NCBI RefSeq assembly: GCF_000787815.1
Contig: NZ_BBPO01000014.1
Span: forward strand, 49,229-98,279
Length of the DNA stretch: 49,051 bases
Direction: 5' to 3'
Source: Streptacidiphilus neutrinimicus
Lineage (GTDB): Bacteria > Actinomycetota > Actinomycetes > Streptomycetales > Streptomycetaceae
How positions within the stretch are numbered: position 1 is the stretch's first letter; each line of letters begins with the position of its first letter. The notes under the pieces were generated by a model. It ran no database searches. It was given only the letters and a program-made list of their open reading frames with translations, and was not told the DNA's origin. Of the stretch, positions 35,377-43,693 are shown piece after piece. Made by a program: the position numbers and the translations under genes.

Positions 35377-37803
35377 TCACTCGGTGCGCAGCGCCACCGC
35401 CGTGCGGGTCCGGGCGGCCCAGCCGGCCGGACCCATCGCGCCCAGCACCGCGATGACCAGACCGCCGAGGCCCAGCAGGACCAGCGCGGGCGCCTGGTAC
35501 ACGTCCAGCACCGCGGACGGCAGGCGCAGGCCCGCGCTGTCGCCCATCGCCGGGACCACGATCCGCTGGAGCGCCACCCCGAGCGGCACCCCCAGCGCTC
35601 CGCCGACCGCGCCGATGAGGACCACCTGGGCGACCACCATCGACACGGTCTGGCGCGGCGTCATGCCGAGCGCCTTGACCACCCCGAGGTCGTGCACCCG
35701 CTCGCGGGTGTCGAGCACCACCGCGTTCAGCACGCCGAGCCCCGCGACGACCACGAGCATCAGGGTGAGCAGCCCCGTCAGGGCGTCCAGCATGATCAGG
35801 AGTTGGCTGGCCCCGCCGCCGTCGCCGACCTGCGCGATCGCGCCGGTGGGCCGCAGCGCCGCGTCGAGGGCGCGCACGTAGGCGCTGCGATCGATGCCGG
35901 AGGCGAGCGCGACGGAGAAGTAGGCGGCCTTCAGGTGCGGCTCGGCGGCCGCCAGGGTCCTGGCGTCGGTGAGCAGGTCCATGCCCCGGTTCTCGGTGAC
36001 GAAGACCTCGCCGGTGATCTTCACCGGGACCGCCGTGCCGTGGTCGGTGATCACGACGGTGTCGCCGACCCTGGTCCCGGTGGCGGTCAGGAACGGGGTG
36101 GGCGCGACCGCCTCGCCGGGCCGGCGGAACCAGGTGCCGGAGACCATCTGGTAGCCGGCCCAGGAGGCGTCCCCGAGGAAGGCGGTGACGTCGACACTGC
36201 CCGTCGTACCGGCCGCGGTGACCTCGGTCTGCGCCACGCCGAAGCAGGCGCGGGTGCCGTGCGTGGCCTCGATCGCCCGGGCCATGGCCGCGGTGTCGAC
36301 GCCGCCGCGCGCCGCGGGGGCACCGCCGCTCGCGCCGGTGCCGGTCGCCTCGCCTCCGATGGCGGACGGGGCGGCGGGGCCGCCCCACCGCGGCGGGGCC
36401 GAGGTGAGCACGGTGACGTCGGCGTTGCTCCTCTTGGCGTCCTGGATGCGCTGCAGGGAGCTGCCGAGGCCGAAGGCGAAGGTGACGGCGGTCGCGCCGA
36501 AGAGGATCGCGGTGACCATCGCGACGGCCCGCGCCGGACGGGAGAAGGGCTGCGCGAGGCCGAGCGTCACCGGGCGGGGCAGCGGCAGCGAGCGCGCGAC
36601 CCGGGCGGCGCGACGGCCGCGTCCGGTCTTCGGCGTACGGCCGACGGCGAGCGCGTCCACGGTGCGCAGCCGGCCGGCGCGCAACGCGGTGACCAGTGCG
36701 GTCGCGGACACCATGAGCAGCGTGCCGCCGATCACCGCGACGTCGACCGAGGGAGCGACGGAGAGCGAGGCGGCGCCGTAGAGCTGCTCGGTGGCGGCCA
36801 GCACCTGACCGGCCGCCAGGTTGCCGAGCAGGGCGCCGAGCGCCGTCCCGACCGCCGCGGGAATCAGCGCCTGGCCCGTGTACGCCCGCACGACCTGGGC
36901 CGGGGTGAAGCCGATGGCCTTCAGGATGCCGATACGCCGGGCTCCCGAGCCGACGGCCCCGGCCACGACGTTGCCGACGATCAGCACGGACATCAGGATG
37001 CCCAGCAGACCGAAGGCGGTCAGGAACGGGACGAAGAGCCCGGTGCTGTCGTCGCTGGTGCGCTTGACGTCGAGCCAGGTGCGGCTGCCGCTCAGCGAGC
37101 CGGGCGGCGCGAGCGCGGCGACCGCGTCGCGGTCGGCGGCGAGCTGCGCCGTGGTCGACGCGGAGGCGAAGCGGTAGAGCATCTGCAGCCCCGCCTCCGC
37201 GCCCTTCGTACCGGTGAGAGCGGAGACGTCCGACGGCTCGACCCAGCCGTCCGCGGTACGGCTGACGGAGCGGGCGACACCGACGACCTCGAGCTCGGTG
37301 ACGCCGCCGGAGGCGCTCGGGAAGTCGACCTTCTGTCCCAGGCCGAGCTCGGGGCCGGAGTAGTCGGCCGACACGACCAACTGGCCGGGGCCCGAGACCC
37401 AGTGGCCCGCGCTCAAGGTGACGTCGTCGACCGGGCCGCCCGCGTCCCCGCGGCCGACCAGCTTCATCGGGTCCATGGTCACGTCGGCCGGCAGGTCCAG
37501 CCCCGGACCGCCGGACGGGTCCGCTGTGACGGTCCGGAACGGGCCAGCGGCGGCGGTGACCCCCGCGGCGTGGGCGGTCGCGCCGAGCCGGTCCGCGCTC
37601 GCCCCGGCGGAGTCGAACTGGGCCGCGAGGTGCGCGCCGTGCTGTCGGACGAAGGCGTGCTCGAACGGCGCGTCGGAAGCGACCAGCAGCGAGCCGCCCA
37701 GCACCGAGGCGGTGACCGCCATCATCGCGGCCAGCCCGGTGACGGCGGTCTGCACCCGGCGACGGCGGACCCCCGCCCGGATGACCCGGCCCAGCGCGCT
37801 CAT
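35377..37803 (-). CDS. ABC transporter permease, FtsX/MacB type
   Basis: 808 residues. About eight hydrophobic helices in the pattern of a duplicated FtsX permease: an N-terminal anchor (AVTGLAAMMAVTASVLGGSLL), a long extracytoplasmic domain, a central four-helix block (FLTAFGLLGILMSVLIVGNVV; VAVIGGTLLMVSATALVTAL), a further helix after GLAQPFSRP, a second extracytoplasmic domain, and a C-terminal block with three helices (LLTLMLVVVAGLGVLNAVVL, LIGAVGGALGVPLG, LVLLGLGGLVIAVLGAM). Such proteins export or extract lipophilic compounds or peptides. Its ATG overlaps the ATPase stop. Confidence 0.9.
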   Translation of the reverse strand: MSALGRVIRAGVRRRRVQTAVTGLAAMMAVTASVLGGSLLVASDAPFEHAFVRQHGAHLAAQFDSAGASADRLGATAHAAGVTAAAGPFRTVTADPSGGPGLDLPADVTMDPMKLVGRGDAGGPVDDVTLSAGHWVSGPGQLVVSADYSGPELGLGQKVDFPSASGGVTELEVVGVARSVSRTADGWVEPSDVSALTGTKGAEAGLQMLYRFASASTTAQLAADRDAVAALAPPGSLSGSRTWLDVKRTSDDSTGLFVPFLTAFGLLGILMSVLIVGNVVAGAVGSGARRIGILKAIGFTPAQVVRAYTGQALIPAAVGTALGALLGNLAAGQVLAATEQLYGAASLSVAPSVDVAVIGGTLLMVSATALVTALRAGRLRTVDALAVGRTPKTGRGRRAARVARSLPLPRPVTLGLAQPFSRPARAVAMVTAILFGATAVTFAFGLGSSLQRIQDAKRSNADVTVLTSAPPRWGGPAAPSAIGGEATGTGASGGAPAARGGVDTAAMARAIEATHGTRACFGVAQTEVTAAGTTGSVDVTAFLGDASWAGYQMVSGTWFRRPGEAVAPTPFLTATGTRVGDTVVITDHGTAVPVKITGEVFVTENRGMDLLTDARTLAAAEPHLKAAYFSVALASGIDRSAYVRALDAALRPTGAIAQVGDGGGASQLLIMLDALTGLLTLMLVVVAGLGVLNAVVLDTRERVHDLGVVKALGMTPRQTVSMVVAQVVLIGAVGGALGVPLGVALQRIVVPAMGDSAGLRLPSAVLDVYQAPALVLLGLGGLVIAVLGAMGPAGWAARTRTAVALRTE

Positions 37804-38534
37804 CGGGCCACCGCCCCGGCGCCCTCGACTCCGGCCGCGGCGCCGGGAACCACGCGGGTGTCGGAGGCGATCCGGCCGTCGGCAAGGCGCACGACGCGCG
37901 TCGCGCAGCTCGCGGCAAGGCTCTCGTCGTGGGTGACCACGACGACGGTCTGGCCGTCGGCGTGCAGCTCCCGCAGCAGCGCCCTGACCTCCTCGCCGGA
38001 GGCGGAGTCCAGCGCGCCGGTCGGCTCGTCCGCCAGCAGCAGCGGCGGACGGTTCATCAGCGCGCGTGCCACCGCGACACGCTGGCGCTCGCCGCCGGAC
38101 AGCCGACCGGGGTAGGCGCGGGCGTGCCGGGCGATGCCGAGGACGTCCAGCAGTCCGCTCGCATGCCTGCGCGCCTCACCGCGGCCGACGCCTGTCATCT
38201 CGGCGGGCAGCACCACGTTGTCGAGGACGGTCAGGTCGTCCAGCAGGTTGAAGAACTGGAAGACCATGCCGACCTTCGCACGGCGGTAGCGTGCCGCACC
38301 CGCCTCCCCCAGGGAGTCCACCCGGACGCCGGCGACGGTCACCGTCCCGGCGTCGGGCCGGTCCAGGCCCGCGATCAGGTTCAGCATGGTGGACTTGCCG
38401 CTGCCGGAAGGCCCGAGGATCGCCACGGCCTCTCCCGCCCGCACGGTCAGCGAGACGTCGCACAGCGCTGCCGGTCCGTCCACGAAGCGGCGGTGCACTC
38501 CGTCCAGTTCGATCACAGGCTCGGTCATGGTCAT
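37800..38534 (-). CDS. ABC transporter ATP-binding protein, LolD/MacB type
   Basis: 244 residues. Walker A GPSGSGKST, Q-loop VFQFFNLL, signature LSGGERQR, Walker B LLLADEPTGALD and H-loop VTHD are all present. It powers the FtsX-like permease encoded by the overlapping gene (ATGA). A two-component system is divergent from it, as is usual for actinobacterial antimicrobial- or lipid-responsive exporters. The start may be ATG 38534 or the second ATG at 38528. Confidence 0.95.
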   Translation of the reverse strand: MTMTEPVIELDGVHRRFVDGPAALCDVSLTVRAGEAVAILGPSGSGKSTMLNLIAGLDRPDAGTVTVAGVRVDSLGEAGAARYRRAKVGMVFQFFNLLDDLTVLDNVVLPAEMTGVGRGEARRHASGLLDVLGIARHARAYPGRLSGGERQRVAVARALMNRPPLLLADEPTGALDSASGEEVRALLRELHADGQTVVVVTHDESLAASCATRVVRLADGRIASDTRVVPGAAAGVEGAGAVAR

Positions 38535-38645
38535 TTCCCCTTCTCACCCCTCCTGCCCGACGCCGACAACGCTAGGGTCGGGCGGTGACCGGCCACTTCG
38601 GCCCCGGGAGGCATATCCGGTACGCCTCACGGACGACGGCCTGCG

Positions 38646-38667
38646 GGATCATCCTTTTGATGTAGTC
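38646..38667. promoter_or_regulatory. Candidate response-regulator site between ABC and two-component operons
   Basis: GGATCATCC (38646-38654) is a near-palindrome adjoining TTTTGATGTAGTC, the only AT-rich patch in the 147-bp divergent gap. It lies 15-36 bases before the histidine kinase start. Confidence 0.35.
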
Positions 38668-38681
38668 GGGAGAGGGAGAGC

Positions 38682-39971
38682 GTGAGCAGCAGGCCGGGAA
38701 CCGCAGGTCGGACGGGCCTTCGGGGCTTGCTCCTACCGTCCGCCGATCCGCTTCGCCGCCTGACGCTCCGTCAGCGACTGCTGGACACAGGCCTCGCTCT
38801 GGCTTTCGTCCTGGTCGCGGTCCGCTACTCGCTCGAAACGCCCAACCGACCGGCCAGCCCGCTGGCCGTCACCTTGCTGGCGGCGGTCGCGGCCGGGGCG
38901 CCCGCCTGGCGCCGCCGGGCTCCACTGGCCGCGCTGTGGCTTCAACTCGCCTGCGACCTGACTCTACTGGCATGCCACGCGTTTCCTGACGTGCTGTTCG
39001 CCGTGTCCTTGGTCGGCGCCATCGCGCTCTACAGCGCGGTCGCGCACAGCCCGCACCGGCGGCTGTCCCTGGCCGCAGCCCCCGTCGCCGCCACGGTCCT
39101 GGTCCTGCTGATCTCGCGAGCGCGGCTGCCCCACTTCCCCACCTGGGTGGTGGGCGCGCTGTTGCTGTTCCCGGTCGTGGTCGCGGCGCTCGGGCAGCGG
39201 CTGTGGGCGCGGCGGGCCGAGGAGAGCCGGGCCCGGGTGCGGGCCCTGGAGCTGGACCGGATCGAGGCGCTGCGCGAGGCCGTCGAGCACGAACGCGCCC
39301 GTATCGCCCGCGAACTGCACGACGTGGTGACCCACAACGTCAGCGTCATGGTGATCCAGGCCGGCGCTGCGCGGATGGTCCTCGACCAGAAGCCCGAGCT
39401 TGCCAAGGAGGCGCTGCTCGCCATCGAGTCCGGCGGCCGCGCCGCGATGACCGACCTGCGCCACGTGATGGGCCTGCTGACCATGGGCGACTCGGACGTG
39501 CCGGAGGGCTCCGGTGGCTTTGCCGCCTCTGCTCGCTCCGGCGTCACCACCTCCGAGGCCGAACTCGCCCCACAGCCCGGCCTGGACGGCCTGGAGGCGC
39601 TGGCCGACCGGATCCGGCTGACCGGGATCCGGATCGACCTCGCGGTCACCGGCGAGCGGCGGGCGCTGTCGCCCGGCGTGGAACTGACGGCCTATCGGGT
39701 CGTTCAGGAGGCCCTGACCAACATGGTCAAGCACGCAGCGGGAGCCACCGCGTTCGTCCAGGTCGACTACGGCACACAGGAGTTGTCGGTCGTCGTGGCG
39801 AACACCGAGGGACGCCCCGGCGCGGCCGCCGCCACCGGCAGCGGCAGGGGCCTGCTCGGACTGCGCGAACGCGTCGCCCTCTACGGTGGGACCTTGCAGA
39901 CCGGCCCCCGACTCACCGGCGGCTACCGCGTGAAGGCGCTGATTCCGCTGGACTCCCTGGAGGACGCATGA
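38682..39971 (+). CDS. Two-component sensor histidine kinase (NarL-type partner)
   Basis: 429 residues. About four to five hydrophobic helices within residues 30-170, a coiled linker, a HisKA_3 dimerisation domain with H213 in ARELHDVVTHNV, and a HATPase domain (TAYRVVQEALTNMVKHAAG, GRGLLGLRERVALYGG). It phosphorylates the response regulator encoded by the overlapping next gene. GTG 38682 follows GGGAGAGGGAGAGC. The signal is probably sensed in the membrane, as there is no large external loop. Confidence 0.93.
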   Translation: MSSRPGTAGRTGLRGLLLPSADPLRRLTLRQRLLDTGLALAFVLVAVRYSLETPNRPASPLAVTLLAAVAAGAPAWRRRAPLAALWLQLACDLTLLACHAFPDVLFAVSLVGAIALYSAVAHSPHRRLSLAAAPVAATVLVLLISRARLPHFPTWVVGALLLFPVVVAALGQRLWARRAEESRARVRALELDRIEALREAVEHERARIARELHDVVTHNVSVMVIQAGAARMVLDQKPELAKEALLAIESGGRAAMTDLRHVMGLLTMGDSDVPEGSGGFAASARSGVTTSEAELAPQPGLDGLEALADRIRLTGIRIDLAVTGERRALSPGVELTAYRVVQEALTNMVKHAAGATAFVQVDYGTQELSVVVANTEGRPGAAAATGSGRGLLGLRERVALYGGTLQTGPRLTGGYRVKALIPLDSLEDA

Positions 39972-40684
39972 CCACCCCGCTGCGCGTCGTGATCGCCGAC
40001 GACCAGGCACTCGTGCGCACCGGCTTCACGATGATCCTGGGCGCTCAGGGGATCGAGGTCGTCGCCGAGGCCGACACCGGCACGGCCGCCGTCCAGGCGG
40101 TCCGCCGCACCCTGCCGGACGTGGTGCTGATGGACGTCCGCATGCCCGAGATGGACGGCCTCGAAGCGACCCGGCGGATCCTCGCTTCGGACGGGGAACA
40201 CGTCCCACGGGTGATCATCCTGACCACCTTCGACCTCGACCAGTACGTCTACGCCGCCCTCAACGCCGGCGCGAGCGGCTTCCTGCTCAAGGACATCCGG
40301 CCCGAACACCTCGTCACCGCCGTCCGCACCGTCCAGACCGGCGACGCGCTGCTCGCCCCGGCCATCACCCGCCGCCTCATCTCCCGCTTCGCCCAGCGCG
40401 ACGACGCCTCCCTCCCGGGCGGCGGCCCGGACCGGGCCAGCCAGCACAGCCGTCTCTCCTCCCTCACCCCGCGCGAGACCGAGGTCCTCCTCCTGATCGC
40501 CCAGGGCCTCAGCAACAGCGAACTCGCCGCCCACCTGCACCTCTCCGAAGCCACCGTCAAGACCCACGTCGCCCGCATCCTCGCCAAACTCCAGCTCCGC
40601 GACCGTGTCCAGGCCGTCGTCCTGGCCTACCAGACCGGCCTCGTCACCCCGACCCTCGACCCTCAGCCGACCACCCGCCCCTGA
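39968..40684 (+). CDS. Two-component response regulator, NarL/LuxR type
   Basis: 238 residues. Receiver domain (VVIADDQ, D56 in LMDVRMPEMDG, TTF, K in FLLKD) followed by a LuxR HTH (LTPRETEVLLLIAQGLSNSELAAHL, SEATVKTHVARILAKLQLRDR). Its ATG overlaps the kinase stop (ATGA). It probably activates the divergent ABC exporter. Confidence 0.95.
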   Translation: MTTPLRVVIADDQALVRTGFTMILGAQGIEVVAEADTGTAAVQAVRRTLPDVVLMDVRMPEMDGLEATRRILASDGEHVPRVIILTTFDLDQYVYAALNAGASGFLLKDIRPEHLVTAVRTVQTGDALLAPAITRRLISRFAQRDDASLPGGGPDRASQHSRLSSLTPRETEVLLLIAQGLSNSELAAHLHLSEATVKTHVARILAKLQLRDRVQAVVLAYQTGLVTPTLDPQPTTRP

Positions 40685-40741
40685 CGCAAGCTTCGGACCT
40701 CGTCGCGCACTGCGGCGTTCTCGTCTGCCTGCTGGCTGGCG

Positions 40742-41971
40742 TCAGAAGGGGCCGAGCGTCAGGGGGTTGGACGGGACGAGGCGCTGGGAGATGGCCTCGG
40801 CGACGTTGGTGGCGGGGTTGGGGACGGTGGCCGGGGTGGCGGGGGTGTCCGTGGCCGAGACGGCGATGGTGAGGTGGCGGGCGGGCAGGTAGGCCATGAT
40901 CGCGGCGTAGCCGAGGAAGGAGGGGTTCTGGATGATCCAGCCGTTCACCACGATCACGGACATGCCGAAGTGCGCGGCCCTGGTCTGCGGGAAGCAGAGC
41001 GGGCAGCGCGTCGTCTTCTTGCCGAGCCCGATCGTGCCGGGGTTGAGCAGCGTCCGGTAGCCCTGGCGGGTGAGCGTCCGGCCCGATCCGATGCCCTCGC
41101 CCGAGCGGGCGAGGTCGCAGACATCCTGGGTGATGACCGCGCCCGGCGCGGTGGTCCAGGAGGGGTTCCAGAAGGTCGACTCCTCGTACGTCCCGCGCGC
41201 GGAGGTGAAGGCGTGCAGCACCGGGGTCGGGATCTCGGGGGTGTAGCCGTTCGACGTCGCGCGCAGCCCGAGAGGGCGGTAGATGCGCTGTTCGAGCAGA
41301 TGATCGAGCCGGGTGTGGGTGATCCGCTGCAGCGCCTCGCCCAGCAGCACGAAGTTGGCGTGCGAGTAGCTGATGTTGGTGCCGGGCCTGTAGAGCAGCG
41401 TTCTCAGGTTCGCGTAGCGCAGGACCTCCTCGGGCGTCCAGTGCTGGAACGGGTGCGCCAGCAGGGCGGCCTGGAACGCGGGGTTCTTGACGTAGTCCTG
41501 GAAGCCGGAGGTGGTGCTGCCGAGCATCCGCAGCGTGATCCGGTGGGCGTACGGGACCTCCGGCAGCCAGCGTGAGATGGGGTCGTCGAGGCTGATCCGC
41601 TTCTCGTCGGCGAGCTGCAGCAGGATCGTGCCCATGTAGCTGATGCCCACGGAGCCCGCGCGGAAGCGCATGTCGGGGCGGGCCGGGACGGAGGTCATCG
41701 ACGTCCCCAGGGCTCCGGTCCACACGTCACGGCCGTTCTCGGTCACCCGGGCCACCACGGCCTGGAGCTTCAGGTCGCGCCCGGCCTTCCGGACGGCGTC
41801 CTGCACGACGCGGGCCTGGCCACGTGCCGGGTCCGCGGAGGCGGCGCAGTCGGATCCGCGACCCGCGCCGGCGGCGGAGGCGTCGGCCGCGCCGGCGGTC
41901 CCCGCCAGGAGCGGGGCCGTGGAGAGCAGCAGCGCGGCGGCGCACAGCAGTGCGGTTCGCTTACGAGTCAT
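40742..41971 (-). CDS. Secreted serine-hydrolase-like protein (class C beta-lactamase/DD-peptidase fold) lacking the SxxK lysine
   Basis: 409 residues with a signal peptide (RKRTALLCAAALLLSTAPL, cleavage near AGAA). The fold pattern is that of D-alanyl-D-alanine carboxypeptidases/class C beta-lactamases: MRFRAGS, LQLADEKRISLDDPISRWLP, LGSTTSGFQDY, YSHANFVLLGEAL. The expected S-x-x-K is S107-V-G-I110, so the general-base lysine is replaced by isoleucine, and the Y-x-N motif reads YSH. It may be a non-catalytic binding protein or use different chemistry. No close neighbour hints at a substrate. Confidence 0.85.
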   Translation of the reverse strand: MTRKRTALLCAAALLLSTAPLLAGTAGAADASAAGAGRGSDCAASADPARGQARVVQDAVRKAGRDLKLQAVVARVTENGRDVWTGALGTSMTSVPARPDMRFRAGSVGISYMGTILLQLADEKRISLDDPISRWLPEVPYAHRITLRMLGSTTSGFQDYVKNPAFQAALLAHPFQHWTPEEVLRYANLRTLLYRPGTNISYSHANFVLLGEALQRITHTRLDHLLEQRIYRPLGLRATSNGYTPEIPTPVLHAFTSARGTYEESTFWNPSWTTAPGAVITQDVCDLARSGEGIGSGRTLTRQGYRTLLNPGTIGLGKKTTRCPLCFPQTRAAHFGMSVIVVNGWIIQNPSFLGYAAIMAYLPARHLTIAVSATDTPATPATVPNPATNVAEAISQRLVPSNPLTLGPF

Positions 41972-42242
41972 GCTTCACCATCCGTGCCCACCCCCTCGAG
42001 CCCGCGCAGGACACTCCCACCGCCACCCCGATGGCCCACGACGGGAGGGCCGCCCGCACGCATGATGCGATGCGGCGGACGCCGCATCCCACCGGAGGTG
42101 TTCCCGTCGGAGCGTCAGTGGCCCGACGCGGAGGCGCAGCGGCGGCTGAGCCGCCGCAGCGGGGCCGGGGCCCACCGGGCGCGGGAGCCGGTGATGCGGA
42201 AGAAGCCCGGCACCGAAGGCCTGGAACAAACAGCCGCCGGGG

Positions 42243-42734
42243 TTATTGACGGCAGGTGAGGTCCGGGCGGCGGCCACGGAAGAACGGGGTGCGGTGCTCC
42301 GCTCCGTGGAGCACCGCACCCCGTTGCCCGCGGCCGGGGGGATAACCGCGGGCGCCTCCGAGCAGGCCCCGCCGAGGTGAGGAACCGGCGGGACCCGGGC
42401 CCGTGAGCACGAACCCGCGCACCAGCATCGCCGCGCGCGACCGCCTCGCCGCGCGGCGCGACACGCGCGCACGGAACCGGCACAACATGCGCACGGGACT
42501 GTCGCCGGGGTCGCGGCGCCTCAGGCGACCCGGCCGACGGCGGCGCGCGCAGCGCACCGGCGCAGCGCCCGCTCGCCCAGCACCAACGCGACGAGAGCGA
42601 GGACGAAGGCGGCGACGGGGCCGAGGTGGGTCGGGGGAGCCCGGCGCGGGCCCGCCGAAGGGGATCAGCGGGCCGTCGACATCGAGAAACAACAATGGCC
42701 GAAGCCCCCCGCCAACCACGTCCACGATCCGCAC
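42243..42734 (-). pseudogene. Truncated HAD-like protein, N-terminus only
   Basis: GTG 42734 has GGGAGG before it and begins a plausible protein: RPLLFLDVDGPLIPFGG is the HAD nucleophile motif (DVDG) found in a Streptomyces HAD-domain family. After residue 28 the frame becomes Arg/Pro/Gly-rich non-coding sequence to a stop at 42243. In another frame at 42640-42521 there is a hydrophobic C-terminus, PVAAFVLALVALVLGERALR, of a different membrane protein. The region 41972-42867 therefore looks like decayed genes. Confidence 0.55.
42283..42325. terminator. 18-bp perfect hairpin
   Basis: Arms 42283-42300 and 42308-42325 (AACGGGGTGCGGTGCTCC and its complement) are perfect with a 7-base loop. This is the strongest inverted repeat in the window. 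It lies 300 bp upstream of the serine-hydrolase gene's start, not after any intact gene, so it may be the terminator of a lost gene. Confidence 0.75.
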
Positions 42735-42774
42735 CGTACCCTCCCCCGACCGGCCCGTGGCCCGCTGGCCGGTC

Positions 42775-42823
42775 GGTGCATAAACGGTGCGTATGCGCAC
42801 CAGATTCGTGCAGCTCTGGTGCA
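42775..42823 (+). promoter_or_regulatory. GGTGC repeat array before the RHH gene
   Basis: GGTGC-type boxes at 42775-42780 and 42786-42791 (11 bp apart), an inverted CGCACC at 42796-42801 forming the palindrome GGTGCG-TATG-CGCACC, and another GGTGCA at 42818-42823. Ribbon-helix-helix proteins often bind such arrays, so autoregulation by the next gene is plausible. Confidence 0.5.
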
Positions 42824-42867
42824 GGCAGGACGAGATGTGATCGACCGAGAAGAGAGAAGGGCGTGCC

Positions 42868-43098
42868 ATGACCGAGCTTCCCCCGCACCCGAACAGCGAG
42901 CGGTTCTCCGTGACGCTGTGCCCGCCTGCGGTGACGGCCGTGAACGAGCTGGCCGAGAGCGGCCAGGTGAGTAAGTCCGATGTCGTCAACCGGGCGCTGC
43001 TGCTGCTCGACTTCGTCGAGCGCGAGCGGGCGAAGGGGCACGACCTGATGATCAGGAACAACGACAGCGGAGCGCTGGAGCGCATCCACATCCTGTGA
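42868..43098 (+). CDS. Ribbon-helix-helix (CopG/MetJ/Arc-type) small DNA-binding protein
   Basis: 76 residues. ERFSVTLCPPAVTAVNELAE is the basic beta strand and first helix, SKSDVVNRALLLLDFVERE the second helix, the usual RHH layout. The short tail (HDLMIRNNDSGALERIHIL) ends in hydrophobic residues. No toxin gene is adjacent, so it is not an obvious antitoxin. GAAGGGCGTGCC precedes the ATG. Confidence 0.8.
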   Translation: MTELPPHPNSERFSVTLCPPAVTAVNELAESGQVSKSDVVNRALLLLDFVERERAKGHDLMIRNNDSGALERIHIL

Positions 43099-43121
43099 CC
43101 CTCGGCTTGCCTGAAACAGCC

Positions 43122-43532
43122 TCAGAAGCAGTTCAGGAGCGAGAGGTCCGCCATCGCGCAGAGCAGGTGGCCGCCGTGGGCGGCCGGGAGGAAGTCGGTG
43201 GGGTGGGTGAACGGGCCCGTGATGAGCAGGAGTTCGCCGCGGGCGCGGGCCGTGCGGCGCCAGGGGCGGGTGGACAGGAGCGGCCCGCTGTACCAGAGGC
43301 GGCCGTCGGGCGCGGTGACGGCGAGGTGGAGGTCGTTCAGGATCGCCTGCCAGCGGGGGGCGCCCTCCAGGCCGGAGGCCGCCTCCGCCGGGAGCCAGCC
43401 GGTCGCGGGCGGGTGGTCCGGGCGCGAGGGGAAGACGAGTGTGGGGTGGCTGCGCCACAGCTCCGGCCAGACGGCCATCGCCTCGGCGTAAGGATCGGGC
43501 CACCCGCCCGGCGCGGGCATCGAGGTCACCAC
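43122..43532 (-). CDS. Hypothetical protein
   Basis: 136 residues, rich in Pro, Trp and aromatic residues, with strand-like stretches (RWQAILNDLHLAVTAPDGRLWYSGPLL, shown as one block within limits: RWQAILNDLHLAV and PDGRLWYSGPLL). No signal peptide or known motif. The start is unclear: GTG 43532, GTG 43529 or ATG 43520. It is convergent with the RHH gene (23 bases between stops) and its codon bias is normal for the window. I do not recognise a family. Confidence 0.6.
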   Translation of the reverse strand: MVTSMPAPGGWPDPYAEAMAVWPELWRSHPTLVFPSRPDHPPATGWLPAEAASGLEGAPRWQAILNDLHLAVTAPDGRLWYSGPLLSTRPWRRTARARGELLLITGPFTHPTDFLPAAHGGHLLCAMADLSLLNCF

Positions 43533-43567
43533 GGCCGCCCTGCCGAATCAGGGCCGTGCCGCCCCAG

Positions 43568-43585
43568 CGCCGCCTCGGGGCGGCG
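43568..43585. terminator. Possible terminator after the methyltransferase gene
   Basis: CGCCGCC and GGCGGCG pair around a TCGG tetraloop, downstream of the minus-strand methyltransferase. The stem is short but very stable; tentative. Confidence 0.4.
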
Positions 43586-43693
43586 TCGGGGCTGCGGTCG
43601 CGCCGTGGGCGCACCGGCTGGAGGGGTCATCTGAGGCTGAGGCATGTCGTTCCCCGAGCGGGAGGGGCGAGGCGGCCCCCGGCGGCGTGGGGG

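Noticed and set aside
42403-42783. 126-codon plus-strand frame
   Set aside because: Arg-rich and antisense to the HAD relic, without a ribosome site or motif.
42868-43532. RHH gene and convergent neighbour as a toxin-antitoxin pair
   Set aside because: The genes are convergent, not in an operon, and the 136-aa protein has no toxin motif.
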